A stretch of 15,590 bases of DNA. It comes from an uncultured Chloroflexota bacterium (GTDB taxonomy: Bacteria > Chloroflexota > Dehalococcoidia > UBA2247 > RBG-13-53-26). Below the pieces are notes generated by a model. The model was given only the letters and a program-made list of their open reading frames with translations. It was not told where the DNA came from and made no database searches. The stretch lies in assembly GCA_937860285.1 (NCBI GenBank), contig CALMBS010000465.1, forward strand, positions 1-15,590, written 5' to 3'. The stretch's first letter is position 1; each line of letters begins with the position of its first letter. Positions 8,288 to 15,196 of this stretch are shown piece by piece. Position numbers and translations under genes: made by a program.

Positions 8288-8315
8288 TTGCAAAAGCCTC
8301 ATTTTGAGCTATTAT
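8288..8315 (+). promoter_or_regulatory. Possible sigma70-type promoter toward the marR-like gene
   Basis: TTGCAA at 8288-8293 and TATTAT at 8310-8315 are separated by 16 bases, close to the -35/-10 consensus. The -10 hexamer falls inside the left arm of the candidate operator palindrome, which would allow autoregulation. Transcription would leave a leader of roughly 210 bases before the chosen ATG, which is long and lowers confidence. I could not pick a convincing minus-strand promoter, although TATCAT and TAATAA on that strand also overlap the palindrome. Confidence 0.3.
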
Positions 8316-8331
8316 TAGCTTACTAATGATA
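8310..8331. promoter_or_regulatory. AT-rich imperfect palindrome, candidate MarR-family operator
   Basis: The arms TATTATTAG and CTAATGATA flank a four-base CTTA core. Eight of nine arm positions are complementary; the mismatch is 8313/8328. A 20-odd-bp AT-rich dyad in the divergent region of a MarR-type gene is typical of MarR operators. It lies 131 bp from the TTG start of the CoA-transferase operon and about 200 bp from the regulator's ATG. Function is inferred from position and shape. Confidence 0.5.
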
Positions 8332-8533
8332 TTCGAGGACATTCTAGGTCGGTTGCCGGGGTTCTGTCAATGATGCTCCGGACTGCTGCGTGTCAAAGCG
8401 GGCGTGGCCCTTCGGCGGCCTCCATTCACACACCGAGATGCTATTCGAGGCCTCGTCCTGGCGGCTGCACGGGCGGCCGTGCACTGATCCGGCGAGAACC
8501 GGGCTGGTTGGCCGGCGCGCTCTGGAGACAGAG

Positions 8534-9046
8534 ATGACTCGAGCCATGAACGAGAGGCCGGAATCGGCGTGTTACGTGCCCTTCGTTGGCAAGGAACGCA
8601 ATCTCCACATGCTCCTGTATCTGACCGTGACCGCGCTGCACGAGGCCAGGAAGGCGCAGCTGGCCGAGATGGGGCTGACGCCGGCGGATTCCGACCTGAT
8701 GTTCCTGGTTGATGCCCTGGGTGAATCGGCGACGCCGGCCTCCCTGTCCCGGTGGTTCCAGCGAAAGCCACCGACCGTCTCCGTGCAGCTGGACCGCATG
8801 GAAGCCAGGGGGCTGGTGGAGCGCCGGGCGATCCAGGGAAACAAGAAGTCCAAGAGGGTGGTGTTGACCGGCAAGGGGCGGGCGTCCCTGGAGGACGCCA
8901 TGGAAGAGGACATCATCGCCGCTCTTATCGGCTCCCTTTCGGTGAGAGAGCATGAGCAGCTTTGGCGCCTGCTGGAGAAGCTGAGGGGGGACGCATTGTC
9001 CCGGGCCAAGCGGCTGCGGGATCGAGCGCCAGCCGGCGCGGCGTGA
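8534..9046 (+). CDS. MarR-family transcriptional regulator
   Basis: A 170-aa protein with the size and layout of MarR regulators, dimeric winged-helix DNA-binding proteins that often respond to aromatic or acyl-CoA ligands. A helical N-terminus (LHMLLYLTVTALHEARKAQL, about 24-43) leads to the winged HTH: LTPADSDLMFLVDAL (48-62), TPASLSRWFQRKPPTVSVQLDRMEARGLVERR (about 67-98; recognition helix near 79-92) and the wing with KSKRVVLTGKGR (105-116). A C-terminal dimerisation helix follows (139-160). The ATG at 8534-8536 has GGAG seven bases upstream; another in-frame ATG at 8546 is possible. It is the only plus-strand gene in the window and diverges from the CoA-transferase/flavoenzyme operon, its most likely target together with its own gene. 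Confidence 0.9.
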   Translation: MTRAMNERPESACYVPFVGKERNLHMLLYLTVTALHEARKAQLAEMGLTPADSDLMFLVDALGESATPASLSRWFQRKPPTVSVQLDRMEARGLVERRAIQGNKKSKRVVLTGKGRASLEDAMEEDIIAALIGSLSVREHEQLWRLLEKLRGDALSRAKRLRDRAPAGAA

Positions 9047-9083
9047 TTCTGTGGTACTCAGCGGCCGCGTGATACTGGCACCA

Positions 9084-9470
9084 TCAGTCGCTGCGGAAGT
9101 GGGGCTCGTCCCCGCCGAACTGCTTCTCGTACTTGCGCCGGGAGCAGTCCTGGCAGCGGAACTCGGGCCTCTTGTCGTTCAACCGGTCGTAGTTGGACTT
9201 CTTGGCCAGCCGGTATCCGTGGTCGGCCGGATGCCCGCAGTCGGCGCAGACGATGTCCTGCTGCACCTCCCACACCTCTCCCTTGAGGATGGTCGTCTTC
9301 TGGAATATCCACCGGTCCACCCAGAAGAAGATGAGTCCCCCTATGAGGTTGGCCAGGATGGTGGCCACGGTGGTCCCCATCGAGGCGAACCACACCACGC
9401 AGACCGCCAGGATGGGCGTGGAGAGCTGCCACCGGACAAGGTATAGGAAGTACTTCCTAAGCAGAGCCAT
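9084..9470 (-). CDS. Small membrane protein (GtrA-like two-helix unit) with C-terminal zinc ribbon
   Basis: A 128-aa protein. Residues about 16-32 (LSTPILAVCVVWFASMG) and 33-51 (TTVATILANLIGGLIFFWV) look like two membrane helices, with basic residues before the first. The soluble tail has C75-x2-C78 and C106-x2-C109, a likely zinc-ribbon or rubredoxin-like metal site. The helical part (ATILANLIGGLIFFWVDRWIF) recalls half of a GtrA-type membrane protein; I do not recognise the full protein. The ATG at 9468-9470 has AGGAGGG just upstream. It is the last gene of the leftward train and converges on the marR-like gene with a 37-bp gap. The role is unknown. Confidence 0.75.
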   Translation of the reverse strand: MALLRKYFLYLVRWQLSTPILAVCVVWFASMGTTVATILANLIGGLIFFWVDRWIFQKTTILKGEVWEVQQDIVCADCGHPADHGYRLAKKSNYDRLNDKRPEFRCQDCSRRKYEKQFGGDEPHFRSD

Positions 9471-9554
9471 GGGACCCTCCTGTCTTGCGGGGTACGCGCT
9501 GCGGATGCGTCAGTGTCTGCCGGACCGGTACAATCTAGCACAACCCGGCGCCGT

Positions 9555-10019
9555 CTAGAAGTACCGGCGGAAGCAGTGCGCCCGGGCCTCGAACCCCATG
9601 GAGGCGTACAGCCGGTGCGCTTCCAGGCGCCTGACGTCGCTGCACAGCTCCACCATGTGGCACCCCGACTCCCTGGCCAGGGCCACAGAGTGTTCCAGCA
9701 GCATGCGGCCCAGTCCCTTCTTCCGGTGTCTCCCGGTCACCACCAGGTTCTCCAGGAAGGCCCAGGGGGTCCCGTTGTGCGACAGGTTGGGTACCACCAG
9801 GAGCACGATGGTGCCTGCCACCTCGCCTCCGATCTCGGCTACGAAGAGCTTCTGCCTGGGGTCGGACTGTATCTCGGCGAAGACCCGCTGGTAGTCGGCC
9901 GGGGACGGATCGTGCTGGTGCTCTATCTCGGAGTCGGTAATGGTGAGCTCGCGGTACAGATCCACGATGCGGGCCACGTCCCTGTCCTCGGCCAGCCTGA
10001 CGCGCGGCCCTGCGGTCAT
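9555..10019 (-). CDS. GNAT-family N-acetyltransferase
   Basis: A 154-aa protein with the GNAT fold. It starts VRLAEDRDVARIVDLYREL (about 6-24), typical of the N-terminal strand and helix. LFVAEIGGEVAGTIVLLVVPNLSHNGTPWAFLENLVVTGRHRKKGLGRMLLEH (about 58-110) contains strands 2-4 and the acetyl-CoA-binding motif RHRKKGLG (about 97-104). The end LEAHRLYASMGFEARAHCFRRYF is the usual A-x-x-x-Y-x-x-x-GF motif. GNAT enzymes move an acetyl group from acetyl-CoA to an amine; the acceptor cannot be told. The start is the ATG at 10017-10019, which overlaps the TGA of the gene before it as ATGA, so translation is likely coupled; an in-frame ATG at 10052 is less likely. Confidence 0.88.
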   Translation of the reverse strand: MTAGPRVRLAEDRDVARIVDLYRELTITDSEIEHQHDPSPADYQRVFAEIQSDPRQKLFVAEIGGEVAGTIVLLVVPNLSHNGTPWAFLENLVVTGRHRKKGLGRMLLEHSVALARESGCHMVELCSDVRRLEAHRLYASMGFEARAHCFRRYF

Positions 10020-10294
10020 GCCTGGTCCTCGACCGCCATCTGCACGTTCCATCTGCCGGGGAATCCGGACAGAACGAACTTGACCCTGCGGCCCTGCGCC
10101 AGGTGGGCCTCTGAATCACGGCGCAGCCGGCTGAAGTCGGCCTCCTCCAGGAACGCCTGCAGCAGCTCCAGCCGCTGCTCCAGGTCCGGAGACTCATCGC
10201 CCGAGAGGATCCGGCCCATGGCCGCGGCATGCTCCTGCCTGGCGCGGGTCTGTATGCAGTGCTCCAGGTCGGGGACCATCTCGACGCTGATCAC
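10016..10294 (-). CDS. Small protein of unknown function, translationally coupled on both sides
   Basis: A 92-aa protein that I do not recognise. The N-terminal two-thirds is probably helical and charged (about 9-60), followed by a likely strand pair RRVKFVLSGFPGRWNVQMAVEDQA. There is no signal peptide or membrane segment, and one Cys (13). The GTG start at 10292-10294 overlaps the stop of the CoA-transferase as GTGA, and its own TGA overlaps the ATG of the acetyltransferase as ATGA. This double coupling supports it being a real gene. An internal ATG at 10277-10279 is an alternative start. It could be an accessory subunit of either neighbour; this is inference. Confidence 0.65.
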   Translation of the reverse strand: MISVEMVPDLEHCIQTRARQEHAAAMGRILSGDESPDLEQRLELLQAFLEEADFSRLRRDSEAHLAQGRRVKFVLSGFPGRWNVQMAVEDQA

Positions 10295-11505
10295 ATTCTC
10301 CCCCCGCCTCCGGAGCGAGCCCTCCAGGTCTCCTCCTGCTCCCGCTTCAGCTCCGCTATCTTCTCCGGCGAGTAGCCCAGCAGGCCCCCGAGCACCTCCT
10401 CGGTGTTCTGTCCCAGCGCGGGCGGCGGCGAATGCTCGCCCGCCGCCTCCCCGCCCATCTTGATGGGGCAGTCAATGCCGCGGACCTCACCCAGCGAAGG
10501 GTGCTGCATGGAGACGATGGTCTGATTGTGGACCACCTGGGGGTCCCTGATCGTCTGGTCCAGGCTGTTGACCGGCGCCGCGGCCACATCCTCCAGCCGC
10601 AGGAGCTCCAGCCAGTCCTCGGTGTCCGCCTGCCGCAGGCCGTCTTCTATCAGGTCCTCCAGGTCCTTCTTGTTCTCAAACCGCTTGTCGACGCTGGCGA
10701 ATCTGGGGTCGGTGATCATCCACTCTTTGCCGATGGCCCTGGCGATCCGCGGCCAGCTTGGCCCCAGGACCAGGTAGCCGTTCCTGGTCTGGAAGACGCC
10801 GACCATGGGCGCCCTGGGATGCCTGGAGCCGGAGGCCCGGGGAGGTTCGCCGCTGATGAAATACGACTGGAAGTCCGAGGCCATGTAGTACATGACGGCA
10901 TCCAGCATGCTGACAGCAATGCTGCTGCCCAGGCCCGTGCGCTCCCGCTTCAGCAGGGCGCAGAGGATGCCAGTGACTGCGAAGAAGCCCGCGGCCAGGT
11001 CGGCGGCGTGCAAGGGCATCCTCATGGGCCGTCCCCCCGGCTCCCCGCAGAGGCTGTAGGCCCCGGAGAGCCCCATGGGTATGTCATCGTAGGCCGGGTG
11101 GTCACGGTAGGGGCCTGAAGGACCGAAGCCGGTGATCGAGCAGGAGATGACCCGGGAGTTCAGCCCCTTCAGGGTCTGGTAGTCTCCCTGCAGCCTTTCC
11201 AGGACCCCCGGCCGGAGGTTATCGAAGACGATGTCCGACACCTTCACCAGGTCGTGGAAGGCATTCCTCCCCGTTTCCGAGTACAGGTCCAGCACCACGC
11301 TCTTCTTGTTGCGGTTGACCGCCAGGTAGAAGAACCCGTCCGGCCCGAGGCGCGGCGTGGAGCCACGGGAGAAGTCGCCCGACGGCGATTCGATCTTGAT
11401 CACCTCGGCCCCCAGGTCCCCCAGCAGCTGGCTGCCCGAAGGACCGGCCACGGCGTGACTCAGGTCGACCACCCTTAGATCGTTCAATATGCCGATTCTG
11501 CCCAC
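10291..11505 (-). CDS. CaiB/BaiF-type (family III) CoA-transferase
   Basis: A 404-aa family III CoA-transferase, third in the window. The N-terminal domain has LRVVDLSHAVAGPSGSQLLGDLGAEVIKIESPSGD (about 10-44) and FYLAVNRNKKSVVLDL (59-74). SCSITGFGPSGPYRDHPAYD (121-140) is the classic family block. The Asp nucleophile is D169 in HAADLAAGFFA, at the same residue number as in formyl-CoA transferase. The C-terminal part has DPRFASVDKRFENKKDLEDLI and ALGQNTEEVLGGLLGYSPEKI. The GTG at 11503-11505 has AGGAGGT seven bases upstream. The acid and CoA donor are not predictable. It is separated from the other two CoA-transferases by about 2 kb and the regulator, and is linked to the unknown small gene and the acetyltransferase. 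Confidence 0.92.
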   Translation of the reverse strand: MGRIGILNDLRVVDLSHAVAGPSGSQLLGDLGAEVIKIESPSGDFSRGSTPRLGPDGFFYLAVNRNKKSVVLDLYSETGRNAFHDLVKVSDIVFDNLRPGVLERLQGDYQTLKGLNSRVISCSITGFGPSGPYRDHPAYDDIPMGLSGAYSLCGEPGGRPMRMPLHAADLAAGFFAVTGILCALLKRERTGLGSSIAVSMLDAVMYYMASDFQSYFISGEPPRASGSRHPRAPMVGVFQTRNGYLVLGPSWPRIARAIGKEWMITDPRFASVDKRFENKKDLEDLIEDGLRQADTEDWLELLRLEDVAAAPVNSLDQTIRDPQVVHNQTIVSMQHPSLGEVRGIDCPIKMGGEAAGEHSPPPALGQNTEEVLGGLLGYSPEKIAELKREQEETWRARSGGGGRM

Positions 11506-11565
11506 GTATCTGACCTCCTGTTGCCGCCGGCGATCTGCCAGCCAAGACCTACAACGCTATTTTCG

Positions 11566-12237
11566 TCATCTCTTGCGCATGATGAAGAAGACCGAGCAGC
11601 AGCTGGCCGGGTCCGTCTTGAACACGTTGATCTCCTGCTGCTCCCTGTCCAGCAGGGCCAGCATGTCACCATCGTCCGCGCACTTGGACCGGGTCTCGTT
11701 GATCAGCTTCTGCATGGGGAAGAAGTACTCCTTCTTCCAGGTCTGTTCGTCGAGCTTGAAATACCCCAGCAGCTCGTACCCGGACGTTGAGATGTCGCTG
11801 AGCTTCTGGGTCAAGTCCCTGTTGTGGTCGTGTATTGCCAGGCATCCCCCCGGCTTCAGGAGCCGCCCCCACTCCACGAGTCCTCTCTTGAAGCCGATGC
11901 AGTCAATGGATCCTTCGGCCCAGATGATGTCGAAGCTCTCTTTGGGGAAGTCCATGTCCGACATCGAGCAGCTCAGGGCCTCCACCCGCCCGGAGAGCCC
12001 CGATTCCGTGATCTTCCGCTTGAAACGCTCGATGGCGTCCCGGTCTATGTCCAGGCCCACCGCGTGGCCGTGGCCCAACTCCGCCAGCTTCAGCGTCGGC
12101 ACGCCGGACCCGCAGCCCACATCCAGCATCCGCGGCCTGTCCATCTTTGGCACCATCTGGAAAGCCTTCGTCGTGAACTTGCAGAGGCGCTCCCTGACCC
12201 GGTCCTTGGCGTCCTGGAAATCCCTCCTGCTGTCCAT
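11566..12237 (-). CDS. Class I SAM-dependent methyltransferase
   Basis: A 223-aa methyltransferase. Motif I is RMLDVGCGSGVPTLKLAELG (36-55), followed by VGLDIDRDAIERF (about 60-72, motif II with the acidic residue binding the SAM ribose), a CSMSDMDFPKESFDIIWAEGSIDCIG stretch (motif III/IV region) and LLKPGGCLAIHDHN (motif V/VI). The C-terminal third, including DEQTWKKEYFFPMQKLI, probably forms the substrate lid; I cannot name the substrate. The ATG at 12235-12237 has AGGA seven bases upstream, partly formed by the TAG stop of the metallo-hydrolase gene nine bases away, so the two are likely co-translated. A 60-bp gap separates it from the CoA-transferase. Confidence 0.88.
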   Translation of the reverse strand: MDSRRDFQDAKDRVRERLCKFTTKAFQMVPKMDRPRMLDVGCGSGVPTLKLAELGHGHAVGLDIDRDAIERFKRKITESGLSGRVEALSCSMSDMDFPKESFDIIWAEGSIDCIGFKRGLVEWGRLLKPGGCLAIHDHNRDLTQKLSDISTSGYELLGYFKLDEQTWKKEYFFPMQKLINETRSKCADDGDMLALLDREQQEINVFKTDPASCCSVFFIMRKR

Positions 12238-12246
12238 GGCTGATTC

Positions 12247-13089
12247 CTAGACCACGACCACGCTGCCGGCGTTGTTGAAGAAGAACCCGGGCCCGAACTC
12301 CTGGGCCAGTCGCATGGCCGCCGGCATGCCGGTGCAGTGTGATACACCCAGCCTCTCCACTCCGAACTCCCGCAGCGTGGCCATGGTCATCTCCATCTGC
12401 AGGTCTGAAGCGCGGAGGAGGTGGGTGCCGCCGATCACGCAGTGTATCTTCTCCACGCCGGTGATGTTCCGGGCGTGGTGCAGGGTGTTGATGATCCCGC
12501 GGTGGGCGCAGCCCAGGACAACCAGCAGGCCCTGCCCCGTTTTGACGAAGATGGCCTGGTCATCCGCCAGAGGGTCGGGGATCACCTCTCCGTTGACCCG
12601 AACGCACAGCCCGGGATCGATGGTCTCGAAGTCGGTGATCATGGGTATCTCGCCGCTGGTGACCACGTTCTGGGACAGCCAGACCGGCTCGCTCGTCAGG
12701 TGGAAGTCGGCGCCCAGGCTCTCCAGCTCCGCCCTCTTGAACGGTATGCCGATGTAGATCGGCGTGGCCTCCCTGGTGTACTGCGCGACCTTGTCGGCAA
12801 ACACGTCGGGGTGGGCAATGATCCTTATCCTCTTCCCGATCCTGGTCAGCACTTCGACCAGGCCGCCGGTGTGGTCGTAGTGGCCGTGGCTCAAGACCAT
12901 GTCATCGATGCTGTGCCAGTCCACAGCCAGCACGTCGCCGTTATGGGCGGCTGAGATGCTGGTCCCGGCGTCCAGAAGCACCCGTCTGCCATCCCTCTCC
13001 ACCAGGACGCTCAGCCCCCACTCCGCCAGCATCCCCCGGGGGACAGCAAAGGCCGAGTTCTCGCTCAGTGTTGTGGTCCGTGCTTCCAT
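12247..13089 (-). CDS. Metallo-beta-lactamase-fold protein, COG1237 type
   Basis: A 280-aa metallo-hydrolase. The metal site is visible: LSHGHYDHTGG with H68, H70, D72 and H73, then H196 in LGCAHRGIINTL and H223 in IGGTHLL; H251 in VSHCTG completes the set. GCAHRG and GGTHL are typical of the group containing the archaeal dihydropterin ribofuranosyl-aminobenzene phosphate synthase (methanopterin pathway), but many bacterial members have no known reaction, so I do not assign that function. The start ATG at 13087-13089 has GGAG seven bases upstream and lies 25 bp inside the 3' end of the radical SAM gene; a start at 13341 would add 84 residues that overlap the radical SAM coding region. The overlap suggests the two work together. 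Confidence 0.85.
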   Translation of the reverse strand: MEARTTTLSENSAFAVPRGMLAEWGLSVLVERDGRRVLLDAGTSISAAHNGDVLAVDWHSIDDMVLSHGHYDHTGGLVEVLTRIGKRIRIIAHPDVFADKVAQYTREATPIYIGIPFKRAELESLGADFHLTSEPVWLSQNVVTSGEIPMITDFETIDPGLCVRVNGEVIPDPLADDQAIFVKTGQGLLVVLGCAHRGIINTLHHARNITGVEKIHCVIGGTHLLRASDLQMEMTMATLREFGVERLGVSHCTGMPAAMRLAQEFGPGFFFNNAGSVVVV

Positions 13090-13880
13090 TTCCCCTCTCC
13101 TTTCTCCTGCGGTCCTTCCCCGGGCCGGCGCCGAAGGGTCTCGGCCGCATTCAGGGGCGTCACCCGGGGCCTGCGGGCCTCGTATGCCGTTACCACAGCC
13201 CCCAGTCGCCGGAACTCGTCCTTGATGGCCGCGAGCTCCTCTGGCGGCAGGGGGGCAACTGCACATTCGCGAAGCGGCGTGTTGATCTGCACCTCGTCCG
13301 GCGATATGTCTTCGGCCAGCTTCGCCATCAGCGCCGCGCATCCCCGGTTCTCCCTGATGAACATCATCTGCAGGGCCAGCAGACCCTTTCCCTGGCCCCT
13401 GAACAGCTTGATGCCCTTCAGGATCTCATCCAGGGAGTACGGACCTGTCGGCCGATTCACCAGCCGGAACATGTCTTCAGCAGGCGCATCGAGCTTGACC
13501 ACCACCATGTCTGCCCTGGCCAGGTCCCGGCGCACTCCCTCGTCCGGCATGAGCGACGAGTTGGTGAGCACGGCGATGGGGAGCCTCAGGATCCGCCTGG
13601 CTGTGTCTATCGCGTCGCCCAGGTTGCCGGCCAGTGTGGGCTCCCCCACACCCGAGAAGGTCGCGTAGTCGGCCTGCACGGGCCCAATCCGCTCGAGCTC
13701 GGAGACCAGCCTGGCCAGAGGTACGAACTCCCTGCGCTGCGCCAGCGGATGGACGGTCCTTCCCAGCTGGCAATAGAGGCAGTCGAAGGAACAGGTCTTA
13801 CCCCTGGTGGACAGCAGGTCTATGCCGAGAGACCGGCCAAGGCGCCAGGAAGGGACAGGACCATATATGACTGAGCCCAT
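13065..13880 (-). CDS. Radical SAM protein, COG0731 type
   Basis: A 271-aa radical SAM protein. The N-terminal signature YGPVPSWRLGRSLGIDLL (about 6-23) is characteristic of the COG0731 group. The cluster-binding motif is KTCSFDCLYCQLG, C30-x3-C34-x2-C37, for the [4Fe-4S] cluster that cleaves SAM. FSGVGEPTLAGNL is the GGE-like motif, and AVLTNSSL and VVVKLDA are later barrel strands. No extra cluster-binding Cys set is evident at the C-terminus. The substrate is unknown; some relatives act in protein or tRNA modification. The ATG at 13878-13880 was chosen; a TTG two codons upstream (13886) is also possible, and an in-frame stop lies immediately before it. It sits 25 bp downstream of the CooC-like gene. 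Confidence 0.85.
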   Translation of the reverse strand: MGSVIYGPVPSWRLGRSLGIDLLSTRGKTCSFDCLYCQLGRTVHPLAQRREFVPLARLVSELERIGPVQADYATFSGVGEPTLAGNLGDAIDTARRILRLPIAVLTNSSLMPDEGVRRDLARADMVVVKLDAPAEDMFRLVNRPTGPYSLDEILKGIKLFRGQGKGLLALQMMFIRENRGCAALMAKLAEDISPDEVQINTPLRECAVAPLPPEELAAIKDEFRRLGAVVTAYEARRPRVTPLNAAETLRRRPGEGPQEKGEGKWKHGPQH

Positions 13881-13905
13881 CGCCAATCACCAGTGCCGGC
13901 ACTTC

Positions 13906-14697
13906 TCAGGTTTCCGCGAGCAGCGCATCTGCTATGCCCCTGACGTCTGCCGTTGCCGTGCCCTCGCCGAGCCCGCGCCCCTCCAGCGCGGCCTCGAAGA
14001 CCTGCGGATCGTAGCGAACCGTACCGACAGGCCGGATGCCCCTCTTGTTCAGCTCCGCCGTCAGCCTGGCTCCCATCTCGGCGGAGGTGACTTTGTTCAG
14101 AACGGCGCTGGTCCGGCGCACCCTCGACTCCGCGGCCAGCTGCGCTATCCGGGAAGCCAGCTGCAGGGATTCGAAGGAAGGCTCAACTACGATGAGCACG
14201 GCATCCACGCTGGTTCCCAATCCCCTGCCGAAATGCTCTATCCCCGCCTCCATGTCTGCGACCGCGATCTCCTTTTTGCCCAGGGAGAGCTTGCCGAGGA
14301 ACTCCCGGCCCAGGACGCCCATGGGGCAGGCGCACCCTTCCAGTGAATGCTGTATCTTCCCGATGCTCAGCAGGGTCAGGCCGTCGGCGTGCCTGACATG
14401 CTCGGCGGGTAGCTGAGACACCAGGATCTGGTCCGGCGGGAGCACCTGCATCTTGGCTTCCGGCTGGCCTTTGGAGAACCCGACCGACATCTTCTCCTTG
14501 AGCTTGCTCTTCCCCCCCATCAGGTCCAGCACGGACTCCGGCGGCCGGTCGAAGCCGAGTATGCGATAGAGCGCCGAGTTCGACTCGTCGCAGTCGACCA
14601 CCAGGACCTGATAGCCCCTGTGACTGAGCTCCTTCGCCAGCAGGGCGACCATGATGCTCTTGCCGCTGCCGCCCTTTCCACAGACCGATATCTTCAT
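13906..14697 (-). CDS. CooC-like P-loop ATPase (CO dehydrogenase nickel-insertion family)
   Basis: A 263-aa SIMIBI-class ATPase. The deviant Walker A motif is GKGGSGKS (7-14), followed by VLVVDCDESNSAL (31-43). The CxC pair C122-x-C124 in LEGCACPMGVLGREFL matches the CooC metal-binding CxC that holds Ni or Zn at the dimer interface. IAVADMEAGIEHFGRG (about 144-159) is the Walker B/switch region typical of CooC, and NKV (201-203) is the base-recognition area. CooC proteins use ATP to help insert nickel into the C-cluster of CO dehydrogenase. No CO dehydrogenase gene is in the window, so the client may be encoded elsewhere or be another metalloenzyme. The ATG at 14695-14697 has GAGGTG six bases upstream. 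It lies 49 bp after the IscU-like gene. Confidence 0.87.
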   Translation of the reverse strand: MKISVCGKGGSGKSIMVALLAKELSHRGYQVLVVDCDESNSALYRILGFDRPPESVLDLMGGKSKLKEKMSVGFSKGQPEAKMQVLPPDQILVSQLPAEHVRHADGLTLLSIGKIQHSLEGCACPMGVLGREFLGKLSLGKKEIAVADMEAGIEHFGRGLGTSVDAVLIVVEPSFESLQLASRIAQLAAESRVRRTSAVLNKVTSAEMGARLTAELNKRGIRPVGTVRYDPQVFEAALEGRGLGEGTATADVRGIADALLAET

Positions 14698-14746
14698 CTC
14701 AAGCACCTCTTGCCGGGCTGGAGGGGAGCGATGCCTCTCATCGGGG

Positions 14747-15196
14747 TCAGCGCTTCCTGTAAGCCCTCTTCCACGGCTCACTGCGGTAGGCCAGGTGGTC
14801 CTGGATGGCCTGCTTCAGCGTGTTCGATGCCAGCAGGGCGCAGTGGACGCTGCCGTCCGGCAGCCCGCCCAGGGCGTCAAGCACGTCCTGCTGCTCGATG
14901 CGGAAAGCCTCCGCGGGCCTCTTGCCCCTGGCCAGCTCGGTGACCATGCTGCCGGCGGCGATGGTCGTGCCACAGCCATCGGTCCAGAAGGAGGCCCGCT
15001 CTATCACGCCGTCAGCGACCCTCAGCCATATCTCCATGGTGTCGCCGCAGGGCCCGGTGATGCTGGCCTGACCATCGGGGCTGCTGATCAGTCCCACGTT
15101 CCTGGGGTTCCTCATATGGTCGATGGCCGTCTCGGAGTACACGTATTCCGTCTGCTCCGCAGCGCCCCGCCCGTTCGTGCTGTGACCGTTGGTCAT
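14747..15196 (-). CDS. IscU/NifU N-terminal-type Fe-S cluster scaffold protein
   Basis: A 149-aa scaffold protein. The three ligand cysteines are present: C50 in GPCGD (with D52), C75 in TDGCGTTIAAGS, and C119 in VHCALLASNTL. YSETAIDHMRNPRNVG (20-35) is the standard N-terminal signature. The IscU chaperone-recognition LPPVK motif before the third Cys is replaced by LPDGS (112-116), so it is closer to NifU-like/IscU-like proteins of anaerobes that work without HscA; that conclusion is inference. There is no NfuA-type domain. The ATG at 15194-15196 overlaps the TGA of the upstream Mrp-like gene as ATGA, showing coupled translation. No cysteine desulfurase is in the window. Confidence 0.88.
   Translation of the reverse strand: MTNGHSTNGRGAAEQTEYVYSETAIDHMRNPRNVGLISSPDGQASITGPCGDTMEIWLRVADGVIERASFWTDGCGTTIAAGSMVTELARGKRPAEAFRIEQQDVLDALGGLPDGSVHCALLASNTLKQAIQDHLAYRSEPWKRAYRKR

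Larger units (their letters stand above)
8180..8533. other. Divergent control region between the CoA-transferase operon and marR-like gene
   Basis: This 354-bp stretch has no convincing gene. It contains the only clearly AT-rich patch nearby (about 8281-8345), with a palindrome and a possible plus-strand promoter annotated separately. The remainder (about 8346-8520) is GC-rich and in frame with the regulator from a GTG at 8390, but that frame has no ribosome-binding site and encodes no recognisable sequence, so I treat it as leader or spacer. Confidence 0.6.

Noticed and set aside
8180..8302. Extending the first CoA-transferase to an ATG at 8302
   Set aside because: The TTG at 8179 has a strong ribosome-binding site and the family domain starts right after it; the extension runs into the control region.
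8390..8533. A GTG start at 8390 for the MarR regulator, adding 48 residues
   Set aside because: It has no ribosome-binding site and the extra sequence is not MarR-like; the ATG at 8534 has GGAG at proper spacing.
9047..9083. A bidirectional terminator between the convergent marR-like and membrane-protein genes
   Set aside because: Only a weak, doubly bulged GC palindrome is seen, with no T-run on either side.
12247..13089. Naming the metallo-hydrolase as the methanopterin-pathway synthase
   Set aside because: It shares the fold and GCAHRG/GGTHL motifs, but the window has no other methanopterin genes and many bacterial homologues have no known reaction.
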